NCBI GenBank assembly: GCA_963680875.1
Contig: OY804582.1
Span: 49,928,646-49,992,645, forward strand
Direction: 5' to 3'
Source of the DNA: Bathymodiolus brooksi
Lineage: Eukaryota > Mollusca > Bivalvia > Mytilida > Modiolidae
DNA length: 64,000 bases
Position numbers and translations under genes: made by a program. This document shows positions 18,431 through 32,874 of the stretch, one piece after another. Below the pieces are notes generated by a model that was not told where the DNA came from, ran no database searches, and saw only the letters and a program-made list of their open reading frames with translations. Numbering within the stretch: position 1 is the stretch's first letter; every line of letters starts with the position of its first letter.

Positions 18431-21400
18431 CACCTCACTAATGCAGACAGCTGTCAGTCTAAGTTTATCACATCATGTCACTTTACCGGTGACCTCACTA
18501 ATGCAGACAGTTGTCAGTCTAAGTTTATAACATTGTGTCACTTAACGGGTGACCTCACTAATTCAGACAGCTGTCAGTTTAAGTTTATCACACCGTGTCA
18601 CTTAACCGGTGACCTCACTAATGCAGACAGTTGTCAGTCTAAGTTTATAACATTGTGTCAGTTTACCAGTCTCCTCACTAATGCAGACAGCTGTCAGTCT
18701 AATTTATCACATCGTGTCAGTTTACCAGTCACCTCACTAATGCAGACAGCTGTCAGTCTAAGTTTATCACATTGTGTCAGTTTACCGGTCACCTTACTAA
18801 TGCAGACAGCTGTCAGTCTAAGTTTATCACATCATGTCAGTTTACTGGTCACCTCACTAATGCAGACAGCTGTCAGTCTACGTTTATCACATCGTGTCAG
18901 TTTACCAGTCACCTTACTAATTCAGACAGCTGTCAGTCTAAGTTTATCACATCGTGTCAGTTTACCAGTCACCTAACTAATGCAGACAGCTGTCAGTCTA
19001 GGTTTATCACATTCGTGTCAGTTACCGGTCACCTCACTAATTCAGACAGCTGTCAGTCTAAGTTTATCACATCGTGTCACTTTACCAGTCACCTCACTAA
19101 TTCAGACAGCTGTCAGTCTAAGTTTATCACATCGTGTCACTTAACCGGTGACCTCACTAATGCAGACAGCTGTCAGTCTAAGTTTATCACATTGTGTCAC
19201 TTTACCAGTCACCTCACTAATGCAGACAGCTGTCAGTCTAACTTTATCACATCGTGTCACTTTACCAGTCACCTCACTAATTCAGACAGCTGTCAATCTA
19301 AGTTTATCACATCGTGTCACTTAACCGGTGACCTCACTAATGCAGACAGCTGTCAGTCTAAGTTTATCACATTATGTCAGTTTACCGGTCACCTTACTAA
19401 TGCAGACAGCTGTCAGTCTATGTTTATCACATGGTGTCACTTTACCGGTGACCTTACTAATGCAGACAGCTGTCAGTCTATGTTTATCACATTGTTTCAC
19501 TTTACCGGTGACCTCACTAATGCAGACAGCTGTCAGTCTAAGTTTATCACATCATGTCACTTTACCGGTGACCTCACTAATGCAGACAGTTGTCAGTCTA
19601 AGTTTATAACATTGTGTCAGTTTACCAGTCTCCTCACTAATGCAGACAGCTGTCAGTCTAAGTTTATCACATCGTGTCAGTTTACCAGTCACCTCACTAA
19701 TGTAATGCAGACAGATGTTAGTCTAAGTTTATCACATCATGTCAGTTTACTGGTCACCTCACTAATGCAGATAGCTGTCAGTCTAAGTTTATCACATTGT
19801 GTCAGTTTACCAGTCACCTCACTAATGCAGACAGCTGTCAGTCTAAGTTTATCACATTGTGTCAGTTTACCGGTCACCTTACTAATGCAGACAGCTGTCA
19901 GTCTAAGTTTATCACATCATGTCAGTTTACTGGTCACCTCACTAATGCAGGCAGCTGTCAGTCTAAGTTTATCAAATCGTGTCAGTTTACCAGTCACCTT
20001 ACTAATTCAGACAGCTGTCAGTCTAAGTTTATCACATCGTGTCAGTTTACCAGTCACCTAACTAATGCAGACAGCTGTCAGTCTAAGTTTATCACATTCG
20101 TGTCAGTTTACCGGTCACCTCACTAATTCAGACAGCTGTCAGTCTAAGTTTATCACATCGTGTCACTTTACCAGTCACCTCACTAATTCAGACAGCTGTC
20201 AGTCTAAGTTTATCACATCATGTCACTTAACCGGTGACCTCACTAATGCAGACAGCTGTCAGTCTAAGTTTATCACATTGTGTCACTTTACCAGTCACCT
20301 CACTAATGCAGACAGCTGTCAGTCTAACTTTATCACATCGTGTCACTTTACCAGTCACCTCACTAATTCAGACAGCTGTCAGTCTAAGTTTATCACATCG
20401 TGTCACTTAACCGGTGACCTCACTAATGCAGACAGCTGTCAGTCTAAGTTTATCACATTATGTCAGTTTACCGGTCACCTTACTAATGCAGACAGCTGTC
20501 AGTCTATGTTTATCACATTGTTTCACTTTACCGGTGACCTCACTAATGCAGACAGCTGTCAGTCTAAGTTTATCACATCATGTCACTTTACCGGTGACCT
20601 CACTAATGCAGACAGTTGTCAGTCTAAGTTTATAACATTGTGTCAGTTTACCAGTCTCCTCACTAATGCAGACAGCTGTCAGTCTAAGTTTATCACATCG
20701 TGTCAGTTTACTGGTCACCTCACTAATGCAGATAGCTGTCAGTCTAAGTTTATCACATTGTGTCAGTTTACCAGTCACCTCACTAATGTAATGCAGACAG
20801 TTGTTAGTCTTAAGTTTATCACATCATGTCAGTTTACTGGTCACCTCACTAATGCAGATAGCTGTCAGTCTAAGTTTATCACATTGTGTCAGTTTACCAG
20901 TCACCTCACTAATGCAGACAGCTGTCAGTCTACGTTTATCACATCGTGTCAGTTTACCAGTCACCTCACTAATGCAGACAGCTGTCAGTCTAAGTTTATC
21001 ACATTGTGTCAGTTTACCAGTCACCTCACTAATGCAGACAGCTGTCATTCTTAAGTTTATCACATTGTGTCACTTTACCGGTGACCTCACTAATGCAGAC
21101 AGCTGTCAGTCTAAGTTTATCGCATTGTGTCACTTTACCGGTCACCTCACTAATGCAGACAGCTGTCAGTCTAAGTTTATCACATCGTGTCAGTTTACCG
21201 GTGACCTCACTAATGCAGACAGCTGTCAGTCTAAGTTTATCACATTGTGTCAATTTACTGGTGACCACACTAATGCAGACAGCTGTCAATCTAAGTTTAT
21301 CAAATCGTGTCAGTTTACCGGTCACCTTACTAATGCAGACAGCTGTCAGTCTTAAGTTTATCACTTCGTATGAGTTTACCAGTCACCTCACTAATGCAGA

Positions 21401-24400
21401 CAGCTGTCAGTCTAAGTTTATCACATTGTGTCAGTTTACCAGTCACCTCACTAATGCAGACAGCTGTCAGTCTTAAGTTTATCACATCGTGTCAGTTTAC
21501 CGGTGACCTTACTAATGCAGCCAGCTGTCATTCTTAAGTTTATCACATCGTGTCACTTTACCGGTGACCTCACTAATGCAGACAGCTGTCAGTCTAAGTT
21601 TATCACATTGTGTCACTTTACCGGTCACCTCACTAATGCAGACAGCTGTCAGTCTTAAGTTTATCACATCATGTCAGTTTACCGGTGACCTTACTAATGC
21701 AGCCAGCTGTCAGTCTTAAGTTTATCACATCGTGTCACTTTACCGATGACCTTACTAATGCAGACAGCTGTCAGTCTAAGTTTATCACATTGTGTCACTT
21801 TACCGGTCACCTCACTAATGCAGACAGCTGTCAGTCTAAGTTTATCACATCGTGTCAGTTTAACGGTGACCTCACTAATGCAGACAGCTGTAAGTCTAAG
21901 TTTATCAAATCGTGTCAGTTTACCGGTCACCTTACTAATGCAGACAGCTGTCAGTCTTAAGATTATCACTTCGTATGAGTTTACCAGTCACCTCACTAAT
22001 GCAGACAGCTGTCAGTCTAAGTTTATCACATTGTGTCAGTTTACCAGTCACCTCACTAATGCAGACAGCTGTCAGTCTTAAGTTTATCACATCGTGTCAG
22101 TTTACTGGTGACCTTACTAATGCAGCCAGCTGTCATTCTTAAGTTTATCACATCGTGTCACTTTACCGCTGACCTCACTAATGCAGACAGCTGTCAGTCT
22201 AAGTTTATCACATTGTGTCACTTTACCGGTCACCTCACTAATGCAGACAGCTGTCAGTCTAAGTTTATCACATCGTGTCAGTTTACCGGTGACCTCACTA
22301 ATGCAGACAGCTGTCAGTCTAAGTTTATCACATCGTATGAGTTTACCAGTCACCTCACTAATGCAGCCAGCTGTCATTCTTAAGTTTATCACATCGTGTC
22401 AATTTACTGGTGACCACACTAATGCAGACAGCTGTCAATCTAAGTTTATCACATCGTGTCAGTTTACCGGTCACCTTACTAATGCAGACAGCTGTCAGTC
22501 TTAAGTTTATCACATCATATGAGTTTACCAGTCACCTCACTAATGCAGCCAGCTGTCATTCTTAAGTTTATCACATCGTGTCACTTTACCGGTGACCTCA
22601 CTAATGCAGACAGCTGTCAGTCTAAGTTTATCACATTGTGTCACTTTACCGGTCACCTCACTAATGCAGACAGCTGTCAGTCTAAGTTTATCACATCGTG
22701 TCAGTTTACCGGTGACCTCACTAATGCAGATAGCTGTCAGTCTAAGTTTATCACATCATGTCAATTTACTGGTGACCACACTAATGCAGACAGCTGTTAA
22801 TCTAAGTTTATCACATCGTGTCAGTTTACCGGTCACCTTACTAATGCAGACAGCTGTCAGTCTTAAGTTTATCACATCGTATGAGTTTACCAGTCACCTC
22901 ACTAATGCAGACAGCTGTCAGTCTAAGTTTATCACATCGTGTCAATTTACCAGACACCTCACTAATACAGACAGCTGTCAGTCTAAGTTTATCACATCTT
23001 GTTACTTTACCGGTGACCTCACTAATGCAGACAGCTGTCAGTCTAAGTTTATCACATCGTATCAGTTTACCAGTCACCTCACTAATGCAGACAGCTGTCA
23101 GTCTAAGTTTATCACATTGTGTCAGTTTACCAGTCACCTCACTAATGCAGACAGCTGTCAGTCTTAGGTTTATCACATCATGTCAGTTTACCGGTGACCT
23201 TACTAATGCAGCCAGCTGTCAGTCTTAAGTTTATCACATCGTGTCACTTTACCGGTGACCTCACTAATGCAGACAGCTGTCAGTCTAAGTTTATCACATT
23301 GTGTCACTTTACCGGTCACCTCACTAATGCAGACAGCTGTCAGTCTAAGTTTATCACATCGTGTCAGTTTAACGGTGACCTCACTAATGCAGACAGCTGT
23401 AAGTCTAAGTTTATCAAATCGTGTCAGTTTACCGGTCACCTTACTAATGCAGACAGCTGTCAGTCTTAAGATTATCACTTCGTATGAGTTTACCAGTCAC
23501 CTCACTAATGCAGACAGCTGTCAGTCTAAGTTTATCACATTGTGTCAGTTTACCAGTCACCTCACTAATGCAGACAGCTGTCAGTCTTAAGTTTATCACA
23601 TCGTGTCAGTTTACTGGTGACCTTACTAATGCAGCCAGCTGTCATTCTTAAGTTTATCACATCGTGTCACTTTACCGCTGACCTCACTAATGCAGACAGC
23701 TGTCAGTCTAAGTTTATCACATCGTGTCAGTTTACCGGTGACCTCACTAATGCAGACAGCTGTCAGTCTAAGTTTATCACATCGTATGAGTTTACCAGTC
23801 ACCTCACTAATGCAGCCAGCTGTCATTCTTAAGTTTATCACATCGTGTCAATTTACTGGTGACCACACTAATGCAGACAGCTGTCAATCTAAGTTTATCA
23901 CATCGTGTCAGTTTACCGGTCACCTTACTAATGCAGACAGCTGTTAGTCTTAAGTTTATCACATCGTATGAGTTTACCAGTCACCTCACTAATGCAGCCA
24001 GCTGTCATTCTTAAGTTTATCACATCGTGTCACTTTACCGGTGACCTCACTAATGCAGACAGCTGTCAGTCTAAGTTTATCACATTGTGTCACTTTACCG
24101 GTCACCTCACTAATGCAGACAGCTGTCAGTCTAAGTTTATCACATCGTGTCAGTTTACCGGTGACCTCACTAATGCAGATAGCTGTCAGTCTAAGTTTAT
24201 CACATCATGTCAATTTACTGGTGACCACACTAATGCAGACAGCTGTTAATCTAAGTTTATCACATCGTGTCAGTTTACCGGTCACCTTACTAATGCAGAC
24301 AGCTGTCAGTCTAAGTTTATCACATCGTGTCAATTTACCAGACACCTCACTAATACAGACAGCTGTCAGTCTAAGTTTATCACATCTTGTTACTTTACCG

Positions 24401-27400
24401 GTGACCTCACTAATGCAGACAGCTGTCAGTCTAAGTTTATCACATCGTATCAGTTTACCAGTCACCTCACTAATGCAGACAGCTGTCAGTCTAAGTTTAT
24501 CACATTGTGTCAGTTTACCAGTCACCTCACTAATGCAGACAGCTGTCAGTCTTAGGTTTATCACATCATGTCAGTTTACCGGTGACCTTACTAATGCAGC
24601 CAGCTGTCAGTCTTAAGTTTATCACATCGTGTCACTTTACCGGTGACCTCACTAATGCAGACAGCTGTCAGTCTAAGTTTATCACATTGTGTCACTTTAC
24701 CGGTCACCTCACTAATGCAGACAGCTGTCAGTCTAAGTTTATAACATCGTGTCAGTTTACCGGTGACCTCACTAATGCAGACAGCTGTCAGTCTAAGTTT
24801 ATCACATCGTGTCAATTTACTGGTGACCACACTAATGCAGACAGCTGTCAATCTAAGTTTATCACATCGTGTCAGTTTACCGGTCACCTTACTAATGCAG
24901 ACAGCTGTCAGTCTTAAGTTTATCACATCGTATGAGTTTACCATTCGCCTCACTAATGCAGACAGCTGTCAGTCTAAGTTTATCACATCGTGTCAATTTA
25001 CCAGTCACCTCACTAATACAGACAGCTGTAAGTCTAAGTTTATCACATCTTGTCACTTTACCGGTGACCTCACTAATGCAGACAGCTGTCAGTCTAAGTT
25101 TATCACATCGTATCAGTTTACCAGTCACCTCACTAATGCAGACAGCTGTCAGTCTAAGTTTATCACATGGTGTCAGTTTACCGGTGACCTCACTAATGCA
25201 GATAGCTGTCAGTCTAAGTTTATCACATCGTGTCAATTTACTGGTGACCACACTAATGCAGACAGCTGTTAATCTAAGTTTATCACATCGTGTCAGTTTA
25301 CCGGTCACCTTACTAATGCAGACAGCTGTCAGTCTTAAGTTTATCACATCGTATGAGTTTACCAGTCACCTCACTAATGCAGACAGCTGTCAGTCTAAGT
25401 TTATCACATCGTGTCAATTTACCAGACACCTCACTAATACAGACAGCTGTCAGTCTAAGTTTATCACATCTTGTTACTTTACCGGTGACCTCACTAATGC
25501 AGACAGCTGTCAGTCTAAGTTTATCACATCGTATCAGTTTACCAGTCACCTCACTAATGCAGACAGCTGTCAGTCTAAGTTTATCACATTGTGTCAGTTT
25601 ACCAGTCACCTCACTAATGCAGACAGCTGTCAGTCTTAAGTTTATCACATCATGTCAGTTTACCGGTGACCTTACTAATGCAGCCAGCTGTCAGTCTTAA
25701 GTTTATCACATCGTGTCACTTTACCGGTGACCTCACTAATGCAGACAGCTGTCAGTCTAAGTTTATCACATTGTGTCACTTTACCGGTCACCTCACTAAT
25801 GCAGACAGCTGTCAGTCTAAGTTTATCACATCGTGTCAGTTTACCGGTGACCTCACTAATGCAGACAGCTGTCAGTCTAAGTTTATCACATCGTGTCAAT
25901 TTACTGGTGACCACACTAATGCAGACAGCTGTCAATCTAAGTTTATCACATCGTGTCAGTTTACCGGTCACCTTACTAATGCAGACAACTGTCAGTCTTA
26001 AGTTTATCACATCGTATGAGTTTACCAGTCGCCTCACTAATGCAGACAGCTGTCAGTCTAAGTTTATCACATCGTGTCAATTTACCAGTCACCTCACTAA
26101 TACAGACAGCTGTAAGTCTAAGTTTATCACATCATGTCACTTTACCGGTGACCTCACTAATGCAGACAGCTGTCAGTCTAAGTTTATCACATCGTGTCAA
26201 TTTACCAGTCACCTCACTAATACAGACAGCTGTAAGTCTAAGTTTTTCACATCTTGTCACTTTACCGGTGACCTCACTAATGCAGACAGCTGTCAGTCTA
26301 AGTTTATCACATCGTATCAGTTTACCAGTCACCTCACTAATACAGACAGCTGTCAGTCTAAGTTTATCACATCGTGTCACTTTACCGGTGACCTCACTAA
26401 TGCAGACAGCTGTCAGTCTTAAGTTTATCACATCGTGTCACTTTACCGGTCACCTCACTAATGCAGACAGCTGTCAGTCTTAAGTTTATCACACCGTGTC
26501 ACTTTACCGGTCACCTCACTAATGCAGACGACTGTCAGTCTAAGTTTATCACATCGTGTCACTTTACGGGTGACCCCACTAATGCAGACAGCTGTCAGTC
26601 TTAAGTTTATCCCATCGTGTCACTTTACCGGTCACCTCACTAATACAGACAGCTGTCAGTCTAATTTTATCACATCGTGTCACTTTACCAGTCACCTCAC
26701 TAGTTCAGACAGCTGTCAATCTAAGTTTATCACATCGTGTCACTTAACCGGTGACCTCACTAATGCAGACAGCTGTCAGTCTAAGTTTATCACATTATGT
26801 CAGTTTACCGGTCACCTTACTAATGCAGACAGCTGTCAGTCTATGTTTATCACATGGTGTCACTTTACCGGTGACCTTACTAATGCAGACAGCTGTCAGT
26901 CTATGTTTATCACATTGTTTCACTTTACCGGTGACCTCACTAATGCAGACAGCTGTCAGTCTAAGTTTATCACATCGTGTCACTTTACCGGTGACCTCAC
27001 TAATGCAGACAGTTGTCAGTCTAAGTTTATAACATTGTGTCAGTTTACCAGTCTCCTCACTAATGCAGACAGCTGTCAGTCTAAGTTTATCACATCGTGT
27101 CAGTTTACCGGTCACCTCACTAATGCAGACAGCTGTCAGTCTAAGTTTATAACATCGTGTCAGTTTACCGGTGACCTCACTAATGCAGACAGCTGTCAGT
27201 CTAAGTTTATCACATCGTGTCAATTTACTGGTGACCACACTAATGCAGACAGCTGTCAATCTAAGTTTATCACATCGTGTCAGTTTACCGGTCACCTTAC
27301 TAATGCAGACAGCTGTCAGTCTTAAGTTTATCACATCGTATGAGTTTACCATTCGCCTCACTAATGCAGACAGCTGTCAGTCTAAGTTTATCACATCGTG

Positions 27401-30270
27401 TCAATTTACCAGTCACCTCACTAATACAGACAGCTGTAAGTCTAAGTTTATCACATCTTGTCACTTTACCGGTGACCTCACTAATGCAGACAGCTGTCAG
27501 TCTAAGTTTATCACATCGTGTCAATTTACCAGTCACCTCACTAATACAGACAGCTGTAAGTCTAAGTTTATCACATCTTGTCACTTTACCGGTGACCTCA
27601 CTAATGCAGACAGCTGTCAGTCTAAGTTTATCACATCGTATCAGTTTACCAGTCACCTCACTAATGCAGACAGCTGTCAGTCTAAGTTTATCACATGGTG
27701 TCAGTTTACCGGTGACCTCACTAATGCAGATAGCTGTCAGTCTAAGTTTATCACATCGTGTCAATTTACTGGTGACCACACTAATGCAGACAGCTGTTAA
27801 TCTAAGTTTATCACATCGTGTCAGTTTACCGGTCACCTTACTAATGCAGACAGCTGTCAGTCTTAAGTTTATCACATCGTATGAGTTTACCAGTCACCTC
27901 ACTAATGCAGACAGCTGTCAGTCTAAGTTTATCACATCGTGTCAATTTACCAGACACCTCACTAATACAGACAGCTGTCAGTCTAAGTTTATCACATCTT
28001 GTTACTTTACCGGTGACCTCACTAATGCAGACAGCTGTCAGTCTAAGTTTATCACATCGTATCAGTTTACCAGTCACCTCACTAATGCAGACAGCTGTCA
28101 GTCTAAGTTTATCACATTGTGTCAGTTTACCAGTCACCTCACTAATGCAGCCAGCTGTCAGTCTTAAGTTTATCACATCGTGTCACTTTACCGGTGACCT
28201 CACTAATGCAGACAGCTGTCAGTCTAAGTTTATCACATTGTGTCACTTTACCGGTCACCTCACTAATGCAGACAGCTGTCAGTCTAAGTTTATCACATCG
28301 TGTCAGTTTACCGGTGACCTCACTAATGCAGACAGCTGTCAGTCTAAGTTTATCACATCGTGTCAATTTACTGGTGACCACACTAATGCAGACAGCTGTC
28401 AATCTAAGTTTATCACATCGTGTCAGTTTACCGGTCACCTTACTAATGCAGACAACTGTCAGTCTTAAGTTTATCACATCGTATGAGTTTACCAGTCGCC
28501 TCACTAATGCAGACAGCTGTCAGTCTAAGTTTATCACATCGTGTCAATTTACCAGTCACCTCACTAATACAGACAGCTGTAAGTCTAAGTTTATCACATC
28601 ATGTCACTTTACCGGTGACCTCACTAATGCAGACAGCTGTCAGTCTAAGTTTATCACATCGTGTCAATTTACCAGTCACCTCACTAATACAGACAGCTGT
28701 AAGTCTAAGTTTATCACATCTTGTCACTTTACCGGTGACCTCACTAATGCAGACAGCTGTCAGTCTAAGTTTATCACATCGTATCAGTTTACCAGTCACC
28801 TCACTAATACAGACAGCTGTCAGTCTAAGTTTATCACATCGTGTCACTTTACCGGTGACCTCACTAATGCAGACAGCTGTCAGTCTTAAGTTTATCACAC
28901 CGTGTCACTTTACCGGTCACCTCACTAATGCAGACGACTGTCAGTCTAAGTTTATCACATCGTGTCACTTTACGGGTGACCTCACTAATGCAGACAGCTG
29001 TCAGTCTTAAGTTTATCCCATCGTGTCACTTTACCGGTCACCTCACTAATACAGACAGCTGTCAGTCTAATTTTATCACATCGTGTCACTTTACCAGTCA
29101 CCTCACTAATTCAGACAGCTGTCAATCTAAGTTTATCACATCGTGTCACTTAACCGGTGACCTCACTAATGCAGACAGCTGTCAGTCTAAGTTTATCACA
29201 TTATGTCAGTTTACCGGTCACCTTACTAATGCAGACAGCTGTCAGTCTATGTTTATCACATGGTGTCACTTTACCGGTGACCTTACTAATGCAGACAGCT
29301 GTCAGTCTATGTTTATCACATTGTTTCACTTTACCGGTGACCTCACTAATGCAGACAGCTGTCAGTCTAAGTTTATCACATCGTGTCACTTTACCGGTGA
29401 CCTCACTAATGCAGACAGTTGTCAGTCTAAGTTTATAACATTGTGTCAGTTTACCAGTCTCCTCACTAATGCAGACAGCTGTCAGTCTAAGTTTATCACA
29501 TCGTGTCAGTTTACCAGTCAGCTCACTAATGTAATGCAGACAGTTGTTAGTCTAAGTTTATCACATCATGTCAGTTTACTGGTCACCTCACTAATGCAGA
29601 CAGCTGTCAGTCTAAGTTTATCACATTGTGTCAGTTTACCAGTCACCTCACTAATGCAGACAGCTGTCAGTCTAAGTTTATCACATTGTGTCAGTTTACC
29701 GGTCACCTTACTAATGCAGACAGCTGTCAGTCTAAGTTTATCACAACATGTCAGTTTACTGGTCACCTCACTATTGCAGGCAGCTGTCAGTCTAAGTTTA
29801 TCACATCGTGTCAGTTTACCAGTCACCTTACTAATTCAGACAGCTGTCAGTCTAAGTTTATCACATCGTGTCAGTTTACCAGTCACCTAACTAATGCAGA
29901 CAGCTGTCAGTCTAAGTTTATCACATTCGTGTCAGTTTACCGGTCACCTCACTAATTCAGACAGCTGTCAGTCTAAGTTTATCACATCGTGTCACTTTAC
30001 CAGTCACCTCACTAATTCAGACAGCTGTCAGTCTAAGTTTATCACATCGTGTCACTTAACCGGTGACCTCACTAATGCAGACAGCTGTCAGTCTAAGTTT
30101 ATCACATTGTGTCACTTTACCAGTCACCTCACTAATGCAGACAGCTGTCAGTCTAACTTTATCACATCGTGTCACTTTACCAGTCACCTCACTAATTCAG
30201 ACAGCTGTCAGTCTAAGTTTATCACATCGTGTCACTTTACCGGTGACCTCACTAATGCAGACAGCTGTCA

Positions 30271-31618
30271 GTCTTAAGTTTATCACACCGTGTCACTTTA
30301 CCGGTCACCTCACTAATGCAGACGACTGTCAGTCTAAGTTTATCACATCGTGTCACTTTACGGGTGACCTCACTAATGCAGACAGCTGTCAGTCTTAAGT
30401 TGATCCCATCGTGTCACTTTACCGGTCACCTCACTAATACAGACAGCTGTCAGTCTAATTTTATCACATCGTGTCACTTTACCAGTCACCTCACTAATTC
30501 AGACAGCTGTCAATCTAAGTTTATCACATCGTGTCACTTAACCGGTGACCTCACTAATGCAGACAGCTGTCAGTCTAAGTTTATCACATTATGTCAGTTT
30601 ACCGGTCACCTTACTAATGCAGACAGCTGTCAGTCTATGTTTATCACATGGTGTCACTTTACCGGTGACCTTACTAATGCAGACAGCTGTCAGTCTATGT
30701 TTATCACATTGTTTCACTTTACCGGTGACCTCACTAATGCAGACAGCTGTCAGTCTAAGTTTATCACATCGTGTCACTTTACCGGTGACCTCACTAATGC
30801 AGACAGTTGTCAGTCTAAGTTTATAACATTGTGTCAGTTTACCAGTCTCCTCACTAATGCAGACAGCTGTCAGTCTAAGTTTATCACATCGTGTCAGTTT
30901 ACCAGTCAGCTCACTAATGTAATGCAGACAGTTGTTAGTCTAAGTTTATCACATCATGTCAGTTTACTGGTCACCTCACTAATGCAGACAGCTGTCAGTC
31001 TAAGTTTATCACATTGTGTCAGTTTACCAGTCACCTCACTAATGCAGACAGCTGTCAGTCTAAGTTTATCACATTGTGTCAGTTTACCGGTCACCTTACT
31101 AATGCAGACAGCTGTCAGTCTAAGTTTATCACAACATGTCAGTTTACTGGTCACCTCACTATTGCAGGCAGCTGTCAGTCTAAGTTTATCACATCGTGTC
31201 AGTTTACCAGTCACCTTACTAATTCAGACAGCTGTCAGTCTAAGTTTATCACATCGTGTCAGTTTACCAGTCACCTAACTAATGCAGACAGCTGTCAGTC
31301 TAAGTTTATCACATTCGTGTCAGTTTACCGGTCACCTCACTAATTCAGACAGCTGTCAGTCTAAGTTTATCACATCGTGTCACTTTACCAGTCACCTCAC
31401 TAATTCAGACAGCTGTCAGTCTAAGTTTATCACATCGTGTCACTTAACCGGTGACCTCACTAATGCAGACAGCTGTCAGTCTAAGTTTATCACATTGTGT
31501 CACTTTACCAGTCACCTCACTAATGCAGACAGCTGTCAGTCTAACTTTATCACATCGTGTCACTTTACCAGTCACCTCACTAATTCAGACAGCTGTCAGT
31601 CTAAGTTTATCACATCGT
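30271..31618. repeat. Higher-order block, tandem copy of 28883-30230 (shift 1388)
   Basis: The cagacgactgtc unit, the two ctatgttta units, the taatgtaatg unit and the acattcgtg unit occur in the same order and spacing in both blocks. They differ by very few bases (for example agttgatccc at 30399 against agtttatccc). Confidence 0.85.
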
Positions 31619-32874
31619 GTCACTTAACCGGTGACCTCACTAATGCAGACAGCTGTCAGTCTAAGTTTATCACATCGTATCAGTTTACCAGTCACCTCAC
31701 TAATGCAGACAGCTGTCAGTCTAAGTTTATCACATTATGTCAGTTTACAAGTCACCTCACTAATGCAGACAGCTGTCAGTCTTAGGTTTATCACATCATG
31801 TCAGTTTACCGGTGACCTTACTAATGCAGCCAGCTGTCAGTCTTAAGTTTATCACATAGTGTCACTTTACCGGTGACCTCACTAATGCAGACAGCTGTCA
31901 GTCTAAGTTTATCACATTGTGTCACTTTACCGGTCACCTCACTAATGCAGACAGCTGTCAGTCTAAGTTTATAACATCGTGTCAGTTTACCGGTGACCTC
32001 ACTAATGCAGACAGCTGTCAGTCTAAGTTTATCACATCGTGTCAATTTACTGGTGACCACACTAATGCAGACAGCTGTCAATCTAAGTTTATCACATCGT
32101 GTCAGTTTACCGGTCACCTTACTAATGCAGACAGCTGTCAGTCTTAAGTTTATCACATCGTATGAGTTTACCATTCGCCTCACTAATGCCGACAGCTGTC
32201 AGTCTAAGTTTATCACATCGTGTCAATTTACCAGTCACCTCACTAATACAGACAGCTGTACGTCTAAGTTTATCACATCTTGTCACTTTACCGGTGACCT
32301 CACTAATGCAGACAGCTGTCAGTCTAAGTTTATCACATCGTGTCAATTTACCAGTCACCTCACTAATACAGACAGCTGTAAGTCTAAGTTTATCACATCT
32401 TGTCACTTTACCGGTGACCTCACTAATGCAGACAGCTGTCAGTCTAAGTTTATCACATCGTATCAGTTTACCAGTCACCTCACTAATGCAGACAGCTGTC
32501 AGTCTAAGTTTATCACATGGTGTCAGTTTACCGGTGACCTCACTAATGCAGATAGCTGTCAGTCTAAGTTTATCACATCGTGTCAATTTACTGGTGACCA
32601 CACTAATGCAGACAACTGTTAATCTAAGTTTATCACATCGTGTCAGTTTACCGGTCACCTTACTAATGCAGACAGCTGTCAGTCTTAAGTTTATCACATC
32701 GTATGAGTTTACCAGTCACCTCACTAATGCAGACAGCTGTCAGTCTAAGTTTATCACATCGTGTCAATTTACCAGACACCTCACTAATACAGACAGCTGT
32801 CAGTCTAAGTTTATCACATCTTGTTACTTTACCGGTGACCTCACTAATGCAGACAGCTGTCAGTCTAAGTTTAT